Origin: Verrucomicrobiota bacterium
GTDB taxonomy: Bacteria > Verrucomicrobiota > Verrucomicrobiia > Limisphaerales > JAEYXS01
Reading direction: 5' to 3'
Length of the DNA stretch: 9,038 bases
NCBI GenBank assembly: GCA_021156225.1
Contig: JAJNBN010000099.1
Location: forward strand, 1-9,038
Under the pieces are notes generated by a model, which saw nothing but the letters and a program-made list of their open reading frames with translations, was not told the origin of the DNA and did no database searches. Below are positions 1 through 6,872 of the stretch, piece after piece (positions within the stretch are counted from its first letter, which is position 1; every line of letters begins with the position of its first letter). The translations under genes and the position numbers were made by a program.

Positions 1-1
1 G

Positions 2-1180
2 CTGCTGGTGGTGGCGGCCGCACCGGCATCCATCTATTGGTCGCGGAGTTTCATGATCGAGACGTGTGCGCTGTATCTGGCGCTGGCGTTTGGCGGCCGG
101 GTCTTAAGCGCGGTAATGGAGGGCAAGCGATCGGAGTGGGGATGGGCGGGGTTGTTCGGAGTTTTGGCGGCGTTGCAGAAGATTACGACGCTGTTTGTGA
201 TGGAGGTCTTGCTGGGCCTGATCTTGGTTGCGCTGCTGGTATCGCAGTGGAGGAGTTCTGAAGCGAGGCGAAGTGCGGTAAAGAATCTGGGACTCTTTCT
301 GCTGCTTGGTGTGTGGACATTGGCCGTCGGTTTAGGTTGGGCGGCATGGGCGGACGGTGTGAAAGAACGCAACGTGATGGCCAGGGAACTAATCACCACC
401 AAGGCCTTGAAGGAATGGAACTACGGAACGATCAAGCAAAAGCTCGCGGGTGATACCTGGCGGCATCTGCTGAGCAACGTCACTTTAGGATTCTCCAGCC
501 AGACGCCCGCACTGGGTTACAAGCTGCCGTTGTTATTCTGGCTGGTCGTAGCGTTGCTGGCGCGCCGCCGTCTGTTACAACAAGCATCACTGCTCCTGGC
601 GTTCATGGCCGGGCCAGTGGTGTTCACCAATCTGTATCACATCCATGAGTATTATTTCGTGGCGAATGGTTATCTGCTGTTGCTGGCGGTAGGCTTGGCG
701 GGGGTGGCGGCATGGGAGGATTCACGTGCTTGGATGCAGCGGACAGCTGTGCTTTTTCTAGGGCTGATCGTCGTGGGGCAACTGTATGGTTATCCGCGTT
801 ATCATTCATTGCTGATCGCGGAGGTGCCGGAACGGCAGCAATACGAGACGAGTTTTCGCCAGCTATTAGATGCCCGGCTGGAGTCCCACGAGACCTTGCT
901 GGTCTATGGGCGGGACTGGGATCCGGCGGTGGCGTTCTATGCCCGGCGCAAGGCGATCGTCGATAAGAATTACTGGCCGTTGACGGATGAGCGGATGCGC
1001 AAATTGACCGGCACATTGCCGCCTGAGGAACGCATCGGGGCTATGATCGTCGCAGGCGAGCAGCGGACGAATGCAGGTTTTTTGCAGGAACGGATAGCGG
1101 CCTTTGATCTGGAAGCGACACCGCAAGCAAGTTATTGGGGAGATGTTTATCTGAGGAAACAAACGCCCTCTCCAAAATGA
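2..1180 (+). CDS. Membrane glycosyltransferase, GT-C/PMT (GT39-like), C-terminal part
   Basis: The frame is open to the left edge (codons CTG CTG precede the first GTG at 8), so this is the C-terminal ~393 residues of a longer protein, stop at 1178-1180. It is strongly hydrophobic with several membrane segments: the opening APASIYWSRSFMIE stretch, a segment around AGLFGVLAALQK, then LLGLILVALLV, LGLFLLLGVWTLAVGL, LLFWLVVALLA, YLLLLAVGLAGVA and LFLGLIVVGQLYG. A soluble C-terminal region of ~110 residues follows, containing LLVYGRDWDPAVAFYARRKA. The SRSFMIE-containing membrane segment and the HIHEYYFVANGY stretch resemble GT-C enzymes that transfer sugars from polyprenyl phosphates in the cytoplasmic membrane. 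The N-terminal first loop with the usual catalytic acidic residue lies outside the window, so donor and acceptor cannot be inferred. It converges on the peroxiredoxin gene and they share a terminator. Family assignment is moderately sure; substrate unknown. Confidence 0.65.
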   Translation: MLVVAAAPASIYWSRSFMIETCALYLALAFGGRVLSAVMEGKRSEWGWAGLFGVLAALQKITTLFVMEVLLGLILVALLVSQWRSSEARRSAVKNLGLFLLLGVWTLAVGLGWAAWADGVKERNVMARELITTKALKEWNYGTIKQKLAGDTWRHLLSNVTLGFSSQTPALGYKLPLLFWLVVALLARRRLLQQASLLLAFMAGPVVFTNLYHIHEYYFVANGYLLLLAVGLAGVAAWEDSRAWMQRTAVLFLGLIVVGQLYGYPRYHSLLIAEVPERQQYETSFRQLLDARLESHETLLVYGRDWDPAVAFYARRKAIVDKNYWPLTDERMRKLTGTLPPEERIGAMIVAGEQRTNAGFLQERIAAFDLEATPQASYWGDVYLRKQTPSPK

Positions 1181-1181
1181 A

Positions 1182-1209
1182 AAAGGCCAGCCGACGAGGG
1201 CTGGCCTTT
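1182..1209. terminator. Bidirectional intrinsic terminator
   Basis: A perfect 11-bp stem (1182-1192 with 1199-1209; AAAGGCCAGCC against GGCTGGCCTTT) closes a 6-nt loop, starting two bases after the glycosyltransferase stop. On the minus strand the stem is followed by a T-rich tail (TTCATTTT). On the plus strand the T run (TTTCGT) is short. It sits between two convergent genes, so it most likely ends both transcripts, better on the minus strand. Confidence 0.8.
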
Positions 1210-1228
1210 CGTATCAGAGCGAGAGTGG

Positions 1229-1750
1229 TTACTTCTTCAGCTTGGCGGCGGCGTCTTTCATTTCCGTCAGATGGACATCTGCGCTCGGCACGTCCGTGAC
1301 GTGGGCGATCTTGCCATCTTTGTCGATGAGGAAGGAGGCGCGGCGGGCGATGTTCTTGCCAGCTTCACGGCGGACTCCGTAGGCATCGGCGATCTTGCCA
1401 TCGGTGTCAGCCAGCAAAGGGAAGTTCAGATTATGCTTGGCGATGAAAGCCTTGTGGCTTTCGGAGGAGTCGAAGCTGACGCCGATGACCTCGATGCCGT
1501 CCTTCTTCAGGTCGCCCATGCGGTCGCGAAGACCACAGGCTTGCTTGGTGCAACCGGGGGTGTCGTCCTTCGGGTAGAAGTAGAGGAGGATGGCTTTTTT
1601 GCCGGTCTGGTCGGCGAGCTTCCAAGGCTTACCGTCCTGGTCTTTGCCTTCCACAGCGGGGGCTTTATCGCCGACCTTGGGCGTTTCCGCGTGGGCGTTG
1701 AGGGTCATGACCAGTGCCGCAGCACAGGCCAGAAGAGTACTAAGTTTCAT
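1229..1750 (-). CDS. bcp: Exported thioredoxin-dependent peroxiredoxin, Bcp/PrxQ type
   Basis: The 173-aa protein is an AhpC/TSA-superfamily peroxidase that reduces hydrogen peroxide and organic peroxides, normally recycled by thioredoxin. The active-site segment YPKDDTPGCTKQACGLRD holds the peroxidatic Cys67 within TPGC. Cys72, five residues later, is the resolving Cys position typical of atypical 2-Cys PrxQ/Bcp enzymes. The ARRASFLIDKDGKI segment (about 135-148) matches the conserved Arg and beta-strand of the fold. Unlike the usual ~155-aa cytoplasmic Bcp, residues 1-21 form a signal peptide (MKLSTLLACAAALVMTLNAHA) with a likely cleavage after AHA, so it should act outside the cytoplasmic membrane. 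It would then need an exported thiol donor, which is not encoded here. No clear Shine-Dalgarno site precedes the ATG; the start is chosen because it gives the complete signal peptide. The long frames on the opposite strand are codon-bias shadows. Confidence 0.92.
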   Translation of the reverse strand: MKLSTLLACAAALVMTLNAHAETPKVGDKAPAVEGKDQDGKPWKLADQTGKKAILLYFYPKDDTPGCTKQACGLRDRMGDLKKDGIEVIGVSFDSSESHKAFIAKHNLNFPLLADTDGKIADAYGVRREAGKNIARRASFLIDKDGKIAHVTDVPSADVHLTEMKDAAAKLKK

Positions 1751-1788
1751 AGTGCTAGTTTAATGATTAGCGATGGGTGAACAGCGGC

Positions 1789-1816
1789 AAGCTAGCCGAA
1801 CTGTTCCGGGTGTCAA
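1789..1816 (-). promoter_or_regulatory. Possible promoter of the peroxiredoxin gene
   Basis: On the minus strand a perfect TTGACA (1811-1816) is followed, after 16 nt, by a weak -10-like TAGCTT (1789-1794, 3 of 6 matches). The predicted start of transcription would leave a leader of about 30 nt before the ATG at 1750. Position and orientation fit; the -10 box is poor. Confidence 0.35.
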
Positions 1817-1873
1817 ATATCGCTCATTGGACGTTACCCCACGGGATTTGGTTCAAAGAATATGGCTAGGAGA

Positions 1874-2917
1874 TCAATCCAAGCTCGCGGGGAACGAGAA
1901 ATCTACGACAGCACCCGTGCGAATGGATTGTTCTTCCGCTTCGCACAGCAGGAGATCGTTCAAGGCATCGAGACCGGTGACGACGGTGGGTTGCTTGCCG
2001 GTCTGGATGCAATCGCGGAAGTGGGTGATCTCGCCGATGTAGCCATCAGGTCCATCGGTGGAGAGGATTCGAGGGGGTTCACCTTTGACGAAGAGCTTGT
2101 GGGCTTCCTTCCCGCGCGCAAGATCGAAGTCCGCGGTGGCACGCTCGAAATTCACAGTGTAAGCCTTGTTGAAGCCGAAGCCATTGGCGAAGGCCCAGGA
2201 GCCTTCAGCGTGGACCATCACGCCACTCGCGTAAGTGTATTGGGCGAGGACGTGATCGATGGCACCGCTCAGGCTCGAATAGCCCGTGGCATAAACACTT
2301 TTCGGTGCCCCGAAGCACCATTGTACGAAATCGACGTCGTGGATGTGGAGATCGAGCAAGGCACCACCGGATTTCGCGCCTTCGAGAAAATTGTGCTGGC
2401 CCCAGCCGGGAGGTTGGGCGACGCGGCGAAAGCGGGCGCCGAGGACTTTGCCGTAGATGCCCGTGTCGATGGTTTGCTTCAACCAAGACCAGCCAGGCCA
2501 CCAGCGGGCACACATGGCGGGGAGGAAAACGCGGTCCGTCACACTGGCGACGGCAAGGATCTCACGGGCTTGCGCGGAGGTGCGGGCGAGGGGTTTCTCG
2601 CAGAGAACGTGTTTGCCCGCTTTCAACGCAGCGATGGCTTGGTCTTTGTGGGCGAGGGTGGGGGTGCAGATGTCGATGGCGTGGATGTCCGGATCGGCGA
2701 GCATTTCGGCGAAGTCGCGGTAGCCGCGCGCTTGCGTCATGTCCACCTTGAGCGGTTCTTGCGTGCCGATGTTGCCGGCGACGTCAGAGAAGTCGCCGTC
2801 GAGGCGGCGTCCACTGGGGCTGCACAGGGCGGCGACGCGAATGCCTTCCACCTGGCGATAGGCCTTGATGTGGGTGGCCGCCATGAACCCGAGACCGACT
2901 ATGCCGACGTTGATCAT
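1874..2917 (-). CDS. Gfo/Idh/MocA-family NAD(P)-dependent oxidoreductase
   Basis: The 347-aa length is typical for the family. The N-terminal Rossmann fold opens with VGIVGLGFMAATHIKAY (residues 4-20), carrying the GxGxxx dinucleotide-binding loop. ICTPTLAHKDQAIAALKAGKHVLCEKPLA (83-111) contains the EKP signature with the catalytic-type Lys108. The C-terminal alpha/beta domain has the family's second motif as GGALLDLHIHDVDF (184-197), with Asp189, His193 and Asp196 in the positions expected for substrate binding and catalysis. Members oxidise or reduce sugars, inositols and related polyols; the substrate cannot be told from sequence. No Tat or Sec signal is present, so it should be cytoplasmic. 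The ATG at 2915-2917 begins directly at the beta-1 strand and is the natural start; no Shine-Dalgarno site is seen. It is on the same strand as the peroxiredoxin gene, 123 bp away, but that gene has its own candidate promoter, so co-transcription is doubtful. Confidence 0.93.
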   Translation of the reverse strand: MINVGIVGLGFMAATHIKAYRQVEGIRVAALCSPSGRRLDGDFSDVAGNIGTQEPLKVDMTQARGYRDFAEMLADPDIHAIDICTPTLAHKDQAIAALKAGKHVLCEKPLARTSAQAREILAVASVTDRVFLPAMCARWWPGWSWLKQTIDTGIYGKVLGARFRRVAQPPGWGQHNFLEGAKSGGALLDLHIHDVDFVQWCFGAPKSVYATGYSSLSGAIDHVLAQYTYASGVMVHAEGSWAFANGFGFNKAYTVNFERATADFDLARGKEAHKLFVKGEPPRILSTDGPDGYIGEITHFRDCIQTGKQPTVVTGLDALNDLLLCEAEEQSIRTGAVVDFSFPASLD

Positions 2918-3155
2918 GGAGAAACTCTAAACAAAAAGGAAACGGCTGCCCATCGGGAATTGAGGCCGCTTTTCGCGGGCTGGCGTCCAATTCTTTTTAA
3001 AAACAATCCAATACCGGAGATGGCGAGATTTTTTCTGTCTCAGCGAAGAGGGATTGGGCGGGTGATTGATGGTTTGTAAATTCAAGCAGTCCTTCATCTT
3101 ATGAAAAGCAAAATCCGGCCAAGGGAGGTTGGCTATTTGGCTTATAAATTCCGTG

Positions 3156-3167
3156 TTTTAATTAAAA
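3156..3167. promoter_or_regulatory. AT palindrome, possible UP element
   Basis: TTTTAATTAAAA is a perfect 12-bp palindrome ending 12 bp upstream of the TTGACA box. Its position (about -58 to -47 from the predicted start of transcription) is where an RNA polymerase alpha-subunit UP element would lie. It could equally be a protein-binding site. Confidence 0.4.
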
Positions 3168-3171
3168 TATT

Positions 3172-3198
3172 TATAGCTGTTGACAATTTTTAGCTATA
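3172..3198. promoter_or_regulatory. Dyad overlapping the promoter, operator candidate
   Basis: TATAGCT (3172-3178) and AGCTATA (3192-3198) are perfect inverted repeats separated by 13 nt, and the spacer contains the whole TTGACA box. The 20-bp centre-to-centre distance, about two helical turns, suits a dimeric DNA-binding protein that would compete with RNA polymerase. Because the region is AT-rich, chance cannot be excluded. Confidence 0.4.
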
Positions 3199-3207
3199 GT
3201 TTATAAG
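3180..3207 (+). promoter_or_regulatory. Sigma70-type promoter of the four-gene cluster
   Basis: A perfect -35 hexamer TTGACA (3180-3185) and a 5-of-6 -10 hexamer TATAAG (3202-3207) are separated by 16 nt in an AT-rich setting. Transcription would start near 3214, giving a leader of about 90 nt before the ATG at 3303. It is the best promoter match in the window and faces the cluster. A 7-bp dyad (3172-3198) overlaps the -35 box. Confidence 0.7.
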
Positions 3208-3302
3208 TCTTGCATTCCAAGGGAGGGAAGGGATCACACGTGTTATTTTGCCTGTCGTCTTAAGGCATTAAGCATTGGACCTGTTAACTGCTTTTAAACG
3301 CC

Positions 3303-5159
3303 ATGACTGAAGCTTATCTGAAAATCCATAGACGTCCGCAAATCGCGGGAGTGAGGCTTTTACCTTTATTTTTGTTGATGGCCTGTCTGGCGCTATCCTG
3401 GGCATCTTCCTTATGGGCGGCCACCAACCCTGAAGGGCCGTGCGTGGAGAAGGGGCCCTATTACGGCATGTGGACGGCCAATTACTGTCCTTCACAGACC
3501 AATACCGCCTCAATCAGTCCAACGGCCTTGTGCGGGGAAGTGGGCAAGGCGCCGACTGTGCCCACGGTAGTACCGCCGATATATCAGGAAGGGCAGAAGC
3601 AGCGGACGGTAACGTATGACTGCCCGACAACCAATGCGCCGGTGGAATATGGCGGGATATCTTATACGGTGGGCAGTGTGCAGTGGGACCCGCCGCTGCC
3701 CTCGGCACTGACGAATACGTTCACTTCCACGGCTTATGTCACGGTGACCAGCGGTGACACCAACTGCCCCAGTCCGGGGCGGGTGGATATCGGTTCGGCC
3801 ACATGGACGGTTTCGTGCAACATCTCGGGCTATACCACCAATTGCACAGAAGGTGTCGTTGTGCTTACCAATGCCACGGTAAATCCTACAAACGGCTGCA
3901 TTGGTTCCGGTTTTTCGGCCAGTGCGAGCCAGTCGGTGAGCAATGCCATCAAGATAATAACTTCAAATTATACCAACGCCTGCGGGAATGTTGATACTAA
4001 CAACTGTCCGCCCACGTATGTGACCAATAGCGTGGCGCCGACGATAGTTTCTAACTGGTGGACGGTGAGTGTGGGCGGTTACAGCGCCAGCGGCTCGGGC
4101 CTGAGTGCATCATTCACGCCGACAAATTCCGGGGAGGGGACGATCACTTTCTTCACCAAGTACAAAAAAGTTTGTGAAGAGGGTGAGGCTGAGGTTTCCG
4201 TTCCGGCTACGTTCAAGGTCGTGAAGGTTGCTTCACTGACGCCGGACAAGGGTGACGAGGTGGATGACGGTGACGGGAATGCTGATACCAAGATGTATGT
4301 GATTTGCGCGGTCACAAATGGCGTATGCACGGTGACGGCTGTTTCGGACCCCGCCCTGGCAGAGGCTGATCTTCCATCCTGCTGGTCTTTGACTGGCGGA
4401 ACAGGCACGGGCAAGCTGGTCAGAACCGTCAGTTTGACGGCTGCGGGTGATACCGTGATCACGGCGACAGCGGGGACGAGCTCGAAAGCGGTTACCATCC
4501 GGGTGAGGGGTACCGGCGCGGCAGCGCCGACTACGGTAGGGCCACCGTTGAATTACCTTCCCGTTGGGGTGGCTGCCGCTCCTGCAGGATGGGGGGTGAC
4601 GGTCATTGGCGACCCGGTCTTCGACATCACTGCCTATTGCAATTCACCGCACTGGAGTTGCCGAATCACCCAGGCGGACTCGCAGATCAACCAGGCTTGC
4701 CGCCTGCTGCCGGGTGTGGTTGAGGTCACGGCTGCGCTGGTAGCTGCCGAGACAAATTGCACCACGTTGACAACCATGGCGACCAGTTTGGATACGGTGG
4801 CGAGCCAGGGCGCCCACAGCGGCTATTATATGCTCGCCGCCGTGCAAGCCCATGAAGACCTGCACATCACCCAGTATAAGGCGGCCATCGCCCCGGCCTA
4901 TGTCGCGCTTATCGCAGCGGTGGAGGCGCTTAATGTTCCGCTCAAAGACTATGCTGACGCCGCAGCCGCGGCGGCTGCAATCAAAGCCAAGCCGGCGTAT
5001 ATCGCAGCCATGGCGACATTCCATGCCGCGGATGTGGCGGCAAACAACGCAACTGCTGCGCACATGCCGGTGGGACCGTTTAATACCGCTGAACATGGCG
5101 TCGTGGACCCCATGATCGCGACAATTAATGCTCGCAAAGCGGCATTGAAGTGCCCATAG
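3303..5159 (+). CDS. Large exported Cys-rich protein with Ig-like segments and HExxH C-terminal domain
   Basis: I do not recognise a named family for this 618-aa protein. A long signal peptide (basic start with HRR, then LLPLFLLMACLALSW) probably ends after AA at residue 40. An LMAC lipobox-like tetrad at 25-28 sits mid-core and is less likely to be used. Residues 41-300 are rich in Thr, Asn, Ser and Cys with NCPP/NCPSP-like motifs, as in extracellular beta-rich modules. Residues 300-400 look like an Ig-like unit, with an acidic loop DKGDEVDDGDGNAD (315-328) and SCWSLTGGTGTGKL (359-372). The C-terminal ~175 residues are helical and Ala-rich and contain AHEDLHITQY, with HExxH at 517-521; further His/Glu at 574, 587, 597 and 598 might complete a metal site. 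The mature chain has 19 Cys, suggesting disulphides and an extracytoplasmic location. It is first gene behind the cluster promoter. A metallopeptidase role is only a possibility. Confidence 0.85.
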   Translation: MTEAYLKIHRRPQIAGVRLLPLFLLMACLALSWASSLWAATNPEGPCVEKGPYYGMWTANYCPSQTNTASISPTALCGEVGKAPTVPTVVPPIYQEGQKQRTVTYDCPTTNAPVEYGGISYTVGSVQWDPPLPSALTNTFTSTAYVTVTSGDTNCPSPGRVDIGSATWTVSCNISGYTTNCTEGVVVLTNATVNPTNGCIGSGFSASASQSVSNAIKIITSNYTNACGNVDTNNCPPTYVTNSVAPTIVSNWWTVSVGGYSASGSGLSASFTPTNSGEGTITFFTKYKKVCEEGEAEVSVPATFKVVKVASLTPDKGDEVDDGDGNADTKMYVICAVTNGVCTVTAVSDPALAEADLPSCWSLTGGTGTGKLVRTVSLTAAGDTVITATAGTSSKAVTIRVRGTGAAAPTTVGPPLNYLPVGVAAAPAGWGVTVIGDPVFDITAYCNSPHWSCRITQADSQINQACRLLPGVVEVTAALVAAETNCTTLTTMATSLDTVASQGAHSGYYMLAAVQAHEDLHITQYKAAIAPAYVALIAAVEALNVPLKDYADAAAAAAAIKAKPAYIAAMATFHAADVAANNATAAHMPVGPFNTAEHGVVDPMIATINARKAALKCP

Positions 5160-5176
5160 TGATGATGCCGAGCCCT

Positions 5177-5206
5177 CGACATACCGGCTTTTTTGTCGGC
5201 ATGTCG
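5177..5206. other. Hairpin with T6 loop between genes
   Basis: Bases 5177-5188 pair with 5195-5206 (12 positions, one A-C mismatch and one G-T pair) around a loop of six T. It lies 18-47 bases after the stop of the large exported protein. No T run follows the stem on the plus strand, so it is a poor classical terminator. It could instead stabilise the upstream message or reduce read-through within the cluster. Confidence 0.45.
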
Positions 5207-5237
5207 GACAAGCTTAAACGCTAAAAATTGTCAGAAT

Positions 5238-5843
5238 ATGAAAACAAAGCTATTAGTCATTACGGCGCTGCTGGTGGGGGTGCTGCCGATCGTCAGGCTG
5301 GCGGGTGCTCCGGAGTCGTTCACCGCGCAAAAAAATCGTGTGTTTATGGCTGAAGACAAAGTGGAAGCCCGGCTGAAACTTTTGAAGGATGACGACCAGG
5401 GCGTGTACGGCTTGGTCGTGTCTTTGCACAACACAGCAGATGACCGGGACATCGCGGTGGCGCTTAACACGTACCAACCGGCATCCTTTCTTATCACGAT
5501 TAGTGATGAAAAAGGCCAGACAGTGTCCAAGCCGCTGAAGAAGTTCACGACCGAAGACACGCAAACCTTTGAAACGGTGAATATCCCCAAAGGCGGTACG
5601 CGCGAGTGGTTTTTTCCAATCGCGGACTTTCTGAACGACAAGAACTGGGCTGCGAAAGGAGCCAAAGGAAGCTTGTTTCTTTCGATTGCCTGTTCTTATG
5701 GGCCAATTAACACCAACGGAGGGCTGGCAGAACAGAAGCGTATCTTGATCAACTTGCATGACACAGACGTCCTCTTCACAGCTAAAGCCTTGGCGGGAAA
5801 TGCCAAGGAAAAATATGAGCGTGCGGTGAAACAGGCCAAGTAG
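5238..5843 (+). CDS. Exported hypothetical protein, probably beta-rich
   Basis: The 201-aa product is not recognised. The frame is open upstream to a TTG at 5193, but that lies inside the intergenic hairpin; the ATG at 5238 is preferred because it gives a clean signal peptide (MKTKLLVITALLVGVLPIVRLAGA) with likely cleavage around residue 24. The mature part has alternating hydrophobic strands (GVYGLVVSLHNT, PASFLITISDEKGQTV, KGSLFLSIACSYG) that suggest an Ig-like sandwich of the kind where SFLITISDEKG is one edge strand. A charged helix follows at the C-terminus (NAKEKYERAVKQAK). There is a single Cys in the mature part (152). It follows the large exported protein by 78 bp and precedes the DUF1573-cytochrome gene by 34 bp on the same strand, so co-expression and an extracytoplasmic role are likely. 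Function unknown. Confidence 0.8.
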   Translation: MKTKLLVITALLVGVLPIVRLAGAPESFTAQKNRVFMAEDKVEARLKLLKDDDQGVYGLVVSLHNTADDRDIAVALNTYQPASFLITISDEKGQTVSKPLKKFTTEDTQTFETVNIPKGGTREWFFPIADFLNDKNWAAKGAKGSLFLSIACSYGPINTNGGLAEQKRILINLHDTDVLFTAKALAGNAKEKYERAVKQAK

Positions 5844-5877
5844 TGCTAGTCATCCTAGCGCGGGTCCATGGTTTATT

Positions 5878-6846
5878 ATGAGACCGAAGCCCTCTTCGAC
5901 CTGTGCCTTGGTGCTCTTATTGTTGCTGGCCGTAATGGAAACCAGTGCGAAATCGGTTTCCTCCGGCAATACCAATCAACCGGCGGTTCTGCCGCCGGTA
6001 TCGGAGCCGCCGACAGGGCCTCTTTCCTCCCGGTCGGTCTTGGCTTGGGACAGCAGCAAGAAGACGGTCAACGTTTCCAGTAGCGACACGGATGCCGATT
6101 TTGCCTTCAGTTTTACCAATACTACGGCACACAAACTTATCATCCAAAGGGTCGAAGCATCTTGTGGTTGCACCACCTTGCGTCTGCCTCCATTGCCTTG
6201 GGAGATAGCGCCGGGCGCGAATGGTCGGGTGGATTTTTTGATCAATGTGGCGGGTAAAAGCGGTACGCTTTACAAAACGGTGACAGTGGTCACAGACAAG
6301 GGCTCATGTATTTTAAGGGCCGATATAGTCATCACTCCGGCCTTGGCCCCGCCATCACCCGCTGAAGTGGGGAAGCCTTTGGCGTTGATGACGCTTCCGG
6401 CGACGACCCCGAATAATCTGGTGGCGGGCAAGGTAGTAGCCCCGGTAGTCAACAAACAGGTGCAGAATGCGCCCAAGATGCTGAATCCGGACCGGGGACG
6501 TAATTTCCAGACGGCGGCGGCGGACCGGCAGGCGGTGTTCAAAGGGGATTGTGTGCGCTGCCATGTCACACCGGGGGAAGGAAAGCTGGGGAAAGCATTG
6601 TATGATGCCTCCTGCGGCATCTGCCATGACAGCCATAACCGGGCGACGATGGTGCCTGATTTGCTGGCGTTGAAGATGCCGACAGACAAGGATTTCTGGC
6701 GGGCTTGGATCACGTATGGCCGGCCGAGTTCGCTGATGCCGGCCTTCGCGCAAGCAGAGGGTGGACCGCTGACGGAGGAGCAGATAGCGTCTCTGGTGAC
6801 CTATTTGACGACTGCCATACCGTCCCGTCCCAATGAATTTGAATAA
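5878..6846 (+). CDS. Exported DUF1573-cytochrome c fusion protein
   Basis: The 322-aa protein has an N-terminal signal sequence (ALVLLLLLAVMETSA, about 10-24), needed for haem attachment outside the membrane. Residues ~55-150 match a DUF1573 Ig-like domain: FAFSFTNTTAHKLIIQRVEASCGCTT, with the characteristic SCGCT (Cys96, Cys98), then IAPGANGRVDF. A Pro/Ala-rich linker (~155-205) leads to a cytochrome c region. CVRCH (225-229) and CGICH (246-250) are two CXXCH haem-attachment motifs only 21 residues apart. The second starts a class I fold (LYDASCGICH, then MVPDL at 258-262, SLMPAF at 285-290 with Met287 as the probable axial ligand, and LTEEQIASLVTYL). Whether both motifs carry haem is unclear, since the first lies just upstream of a single class I domain. 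Electron transfer in the envelope is the likely role. Third gene of the cluster; no Shine-Dalgarno site seen. Confidence 0.88.
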   Translation: MRPKPSSTCALVLLLLLAVMETSAKSVSSGNTNQPAVLPPVSEPPTGPLSSRSVLAWDSSKKTVNVSSSDTDADFAFSFTNTTAHKLIIQRVEASCGCTTLRLPPLPWEIAPGANGRVDFLINVAGKSGTLYKTVTVVTDKGSCILRADIVITPALAPPSPAEVGKPLALMTLPATTPNNLVAGKVVAPVVNKQVQNAPKMLNPDRGRNFQTAAADRQAVFKGDCVRCHVTPGEGKLGKALYDASCGICHDSHNRATMVPDLLALKMPTDKDFWRAWITYGRPSSLMPAFAQAEGGPLTEEQIASLVTYLTTAIPSRPNEFE

Positions 6847-6848
6847 GC

Positions 6849-6865
6849 GCCTTTTCGGGAAAGGC
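6849..6865 (+). promoter_or_regulatory. Hairpin enclosing the likely ribosome binding site
   Basis: GCCTTT (6849-6854) pairs with AAAGGC (6860-6865) around a 5-nt loop TCGGG. The purine stretch GGGAAAGG (6857-6864), the best Shine-Dalgarno-like sequence in the cluster, is in the loop and 3' arm, eight bases before the ATG at 6873. Folding would hide the site, and ribosomes ending at 6846 would open it, suggesting translational coupling to the cytochrome gene. This is inferred from sequence alone. Confidence 0.35.
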
Positions 6866-6872
6866 TGGCCTG

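Larger units (their letters stand above)
2918..3302. other. Divergent intergenic region with AT-rich island
   Basis: This 385-bp gap separates the leftward oxidoreductase from the rightward four-gene cluster and must hold both promoters. The part next to the oxidoreductase contains a dyad, GAATTG (2957-2962) with CAATTC (2988-2993), around an inner CCGC/GCGG stem and followed on the plus strand by TTTTT; its role is unclear. No convincing leftward promoter is seen. The part from about 3140 to 3210 is markedly AT-rich compared with the surroundings and holds the promoter, dyad and palindrome listed separately. The leader from about 3214 to 3302 has no obvious riboswitch or Shine-Dalgarno site. 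No credible gene is seen in the gap. Confidence 0.7.

Noticed and set aside
1271..1780. 169-residue plus-strand frame over the peroxiredoxin
   Set aside because: Antisense shadow of a gene with an intact catalytic motif and signal peptide.
1862..3079. 405-residue open frame on the plus strand across the oxidoreductase gene
   Set aside because: It is antisense to a clear Gfo/Idh/MocA gene and arises from GC-rich third codon positions. Its translation shows no fold-like pattern and is rich in Gly, Arg and Asp.
3378..3386. LMAC lipobox in the large exported protein
   Set aside because: The hydrophobic core continues for about ten residues after the Cys, so signal peptidase I cleavage near residue 40 fits better.
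4245..4290. Acidic DKGDEVDDGDGNAD loop as a calcium-binding repeat
   Set aside because: Only one copy, and it does not match the spacing of an EF-hand or an RTX nonapeptide; noted only as an acidic loop.
5193..5237. Upstream TTG start extending the 201-aa protein by 15 residues
   Set aside because: It lies in the hairpin loop, and the extra residues would precede an otherwise perfect signal peptide.
5253..5759. Long minus-strand frames opposite the 201-aa exported protein
   Set aside because: No recognisable motif, and the plus-strand frame has a signal peptide and fits the gene spacing of the cluster.
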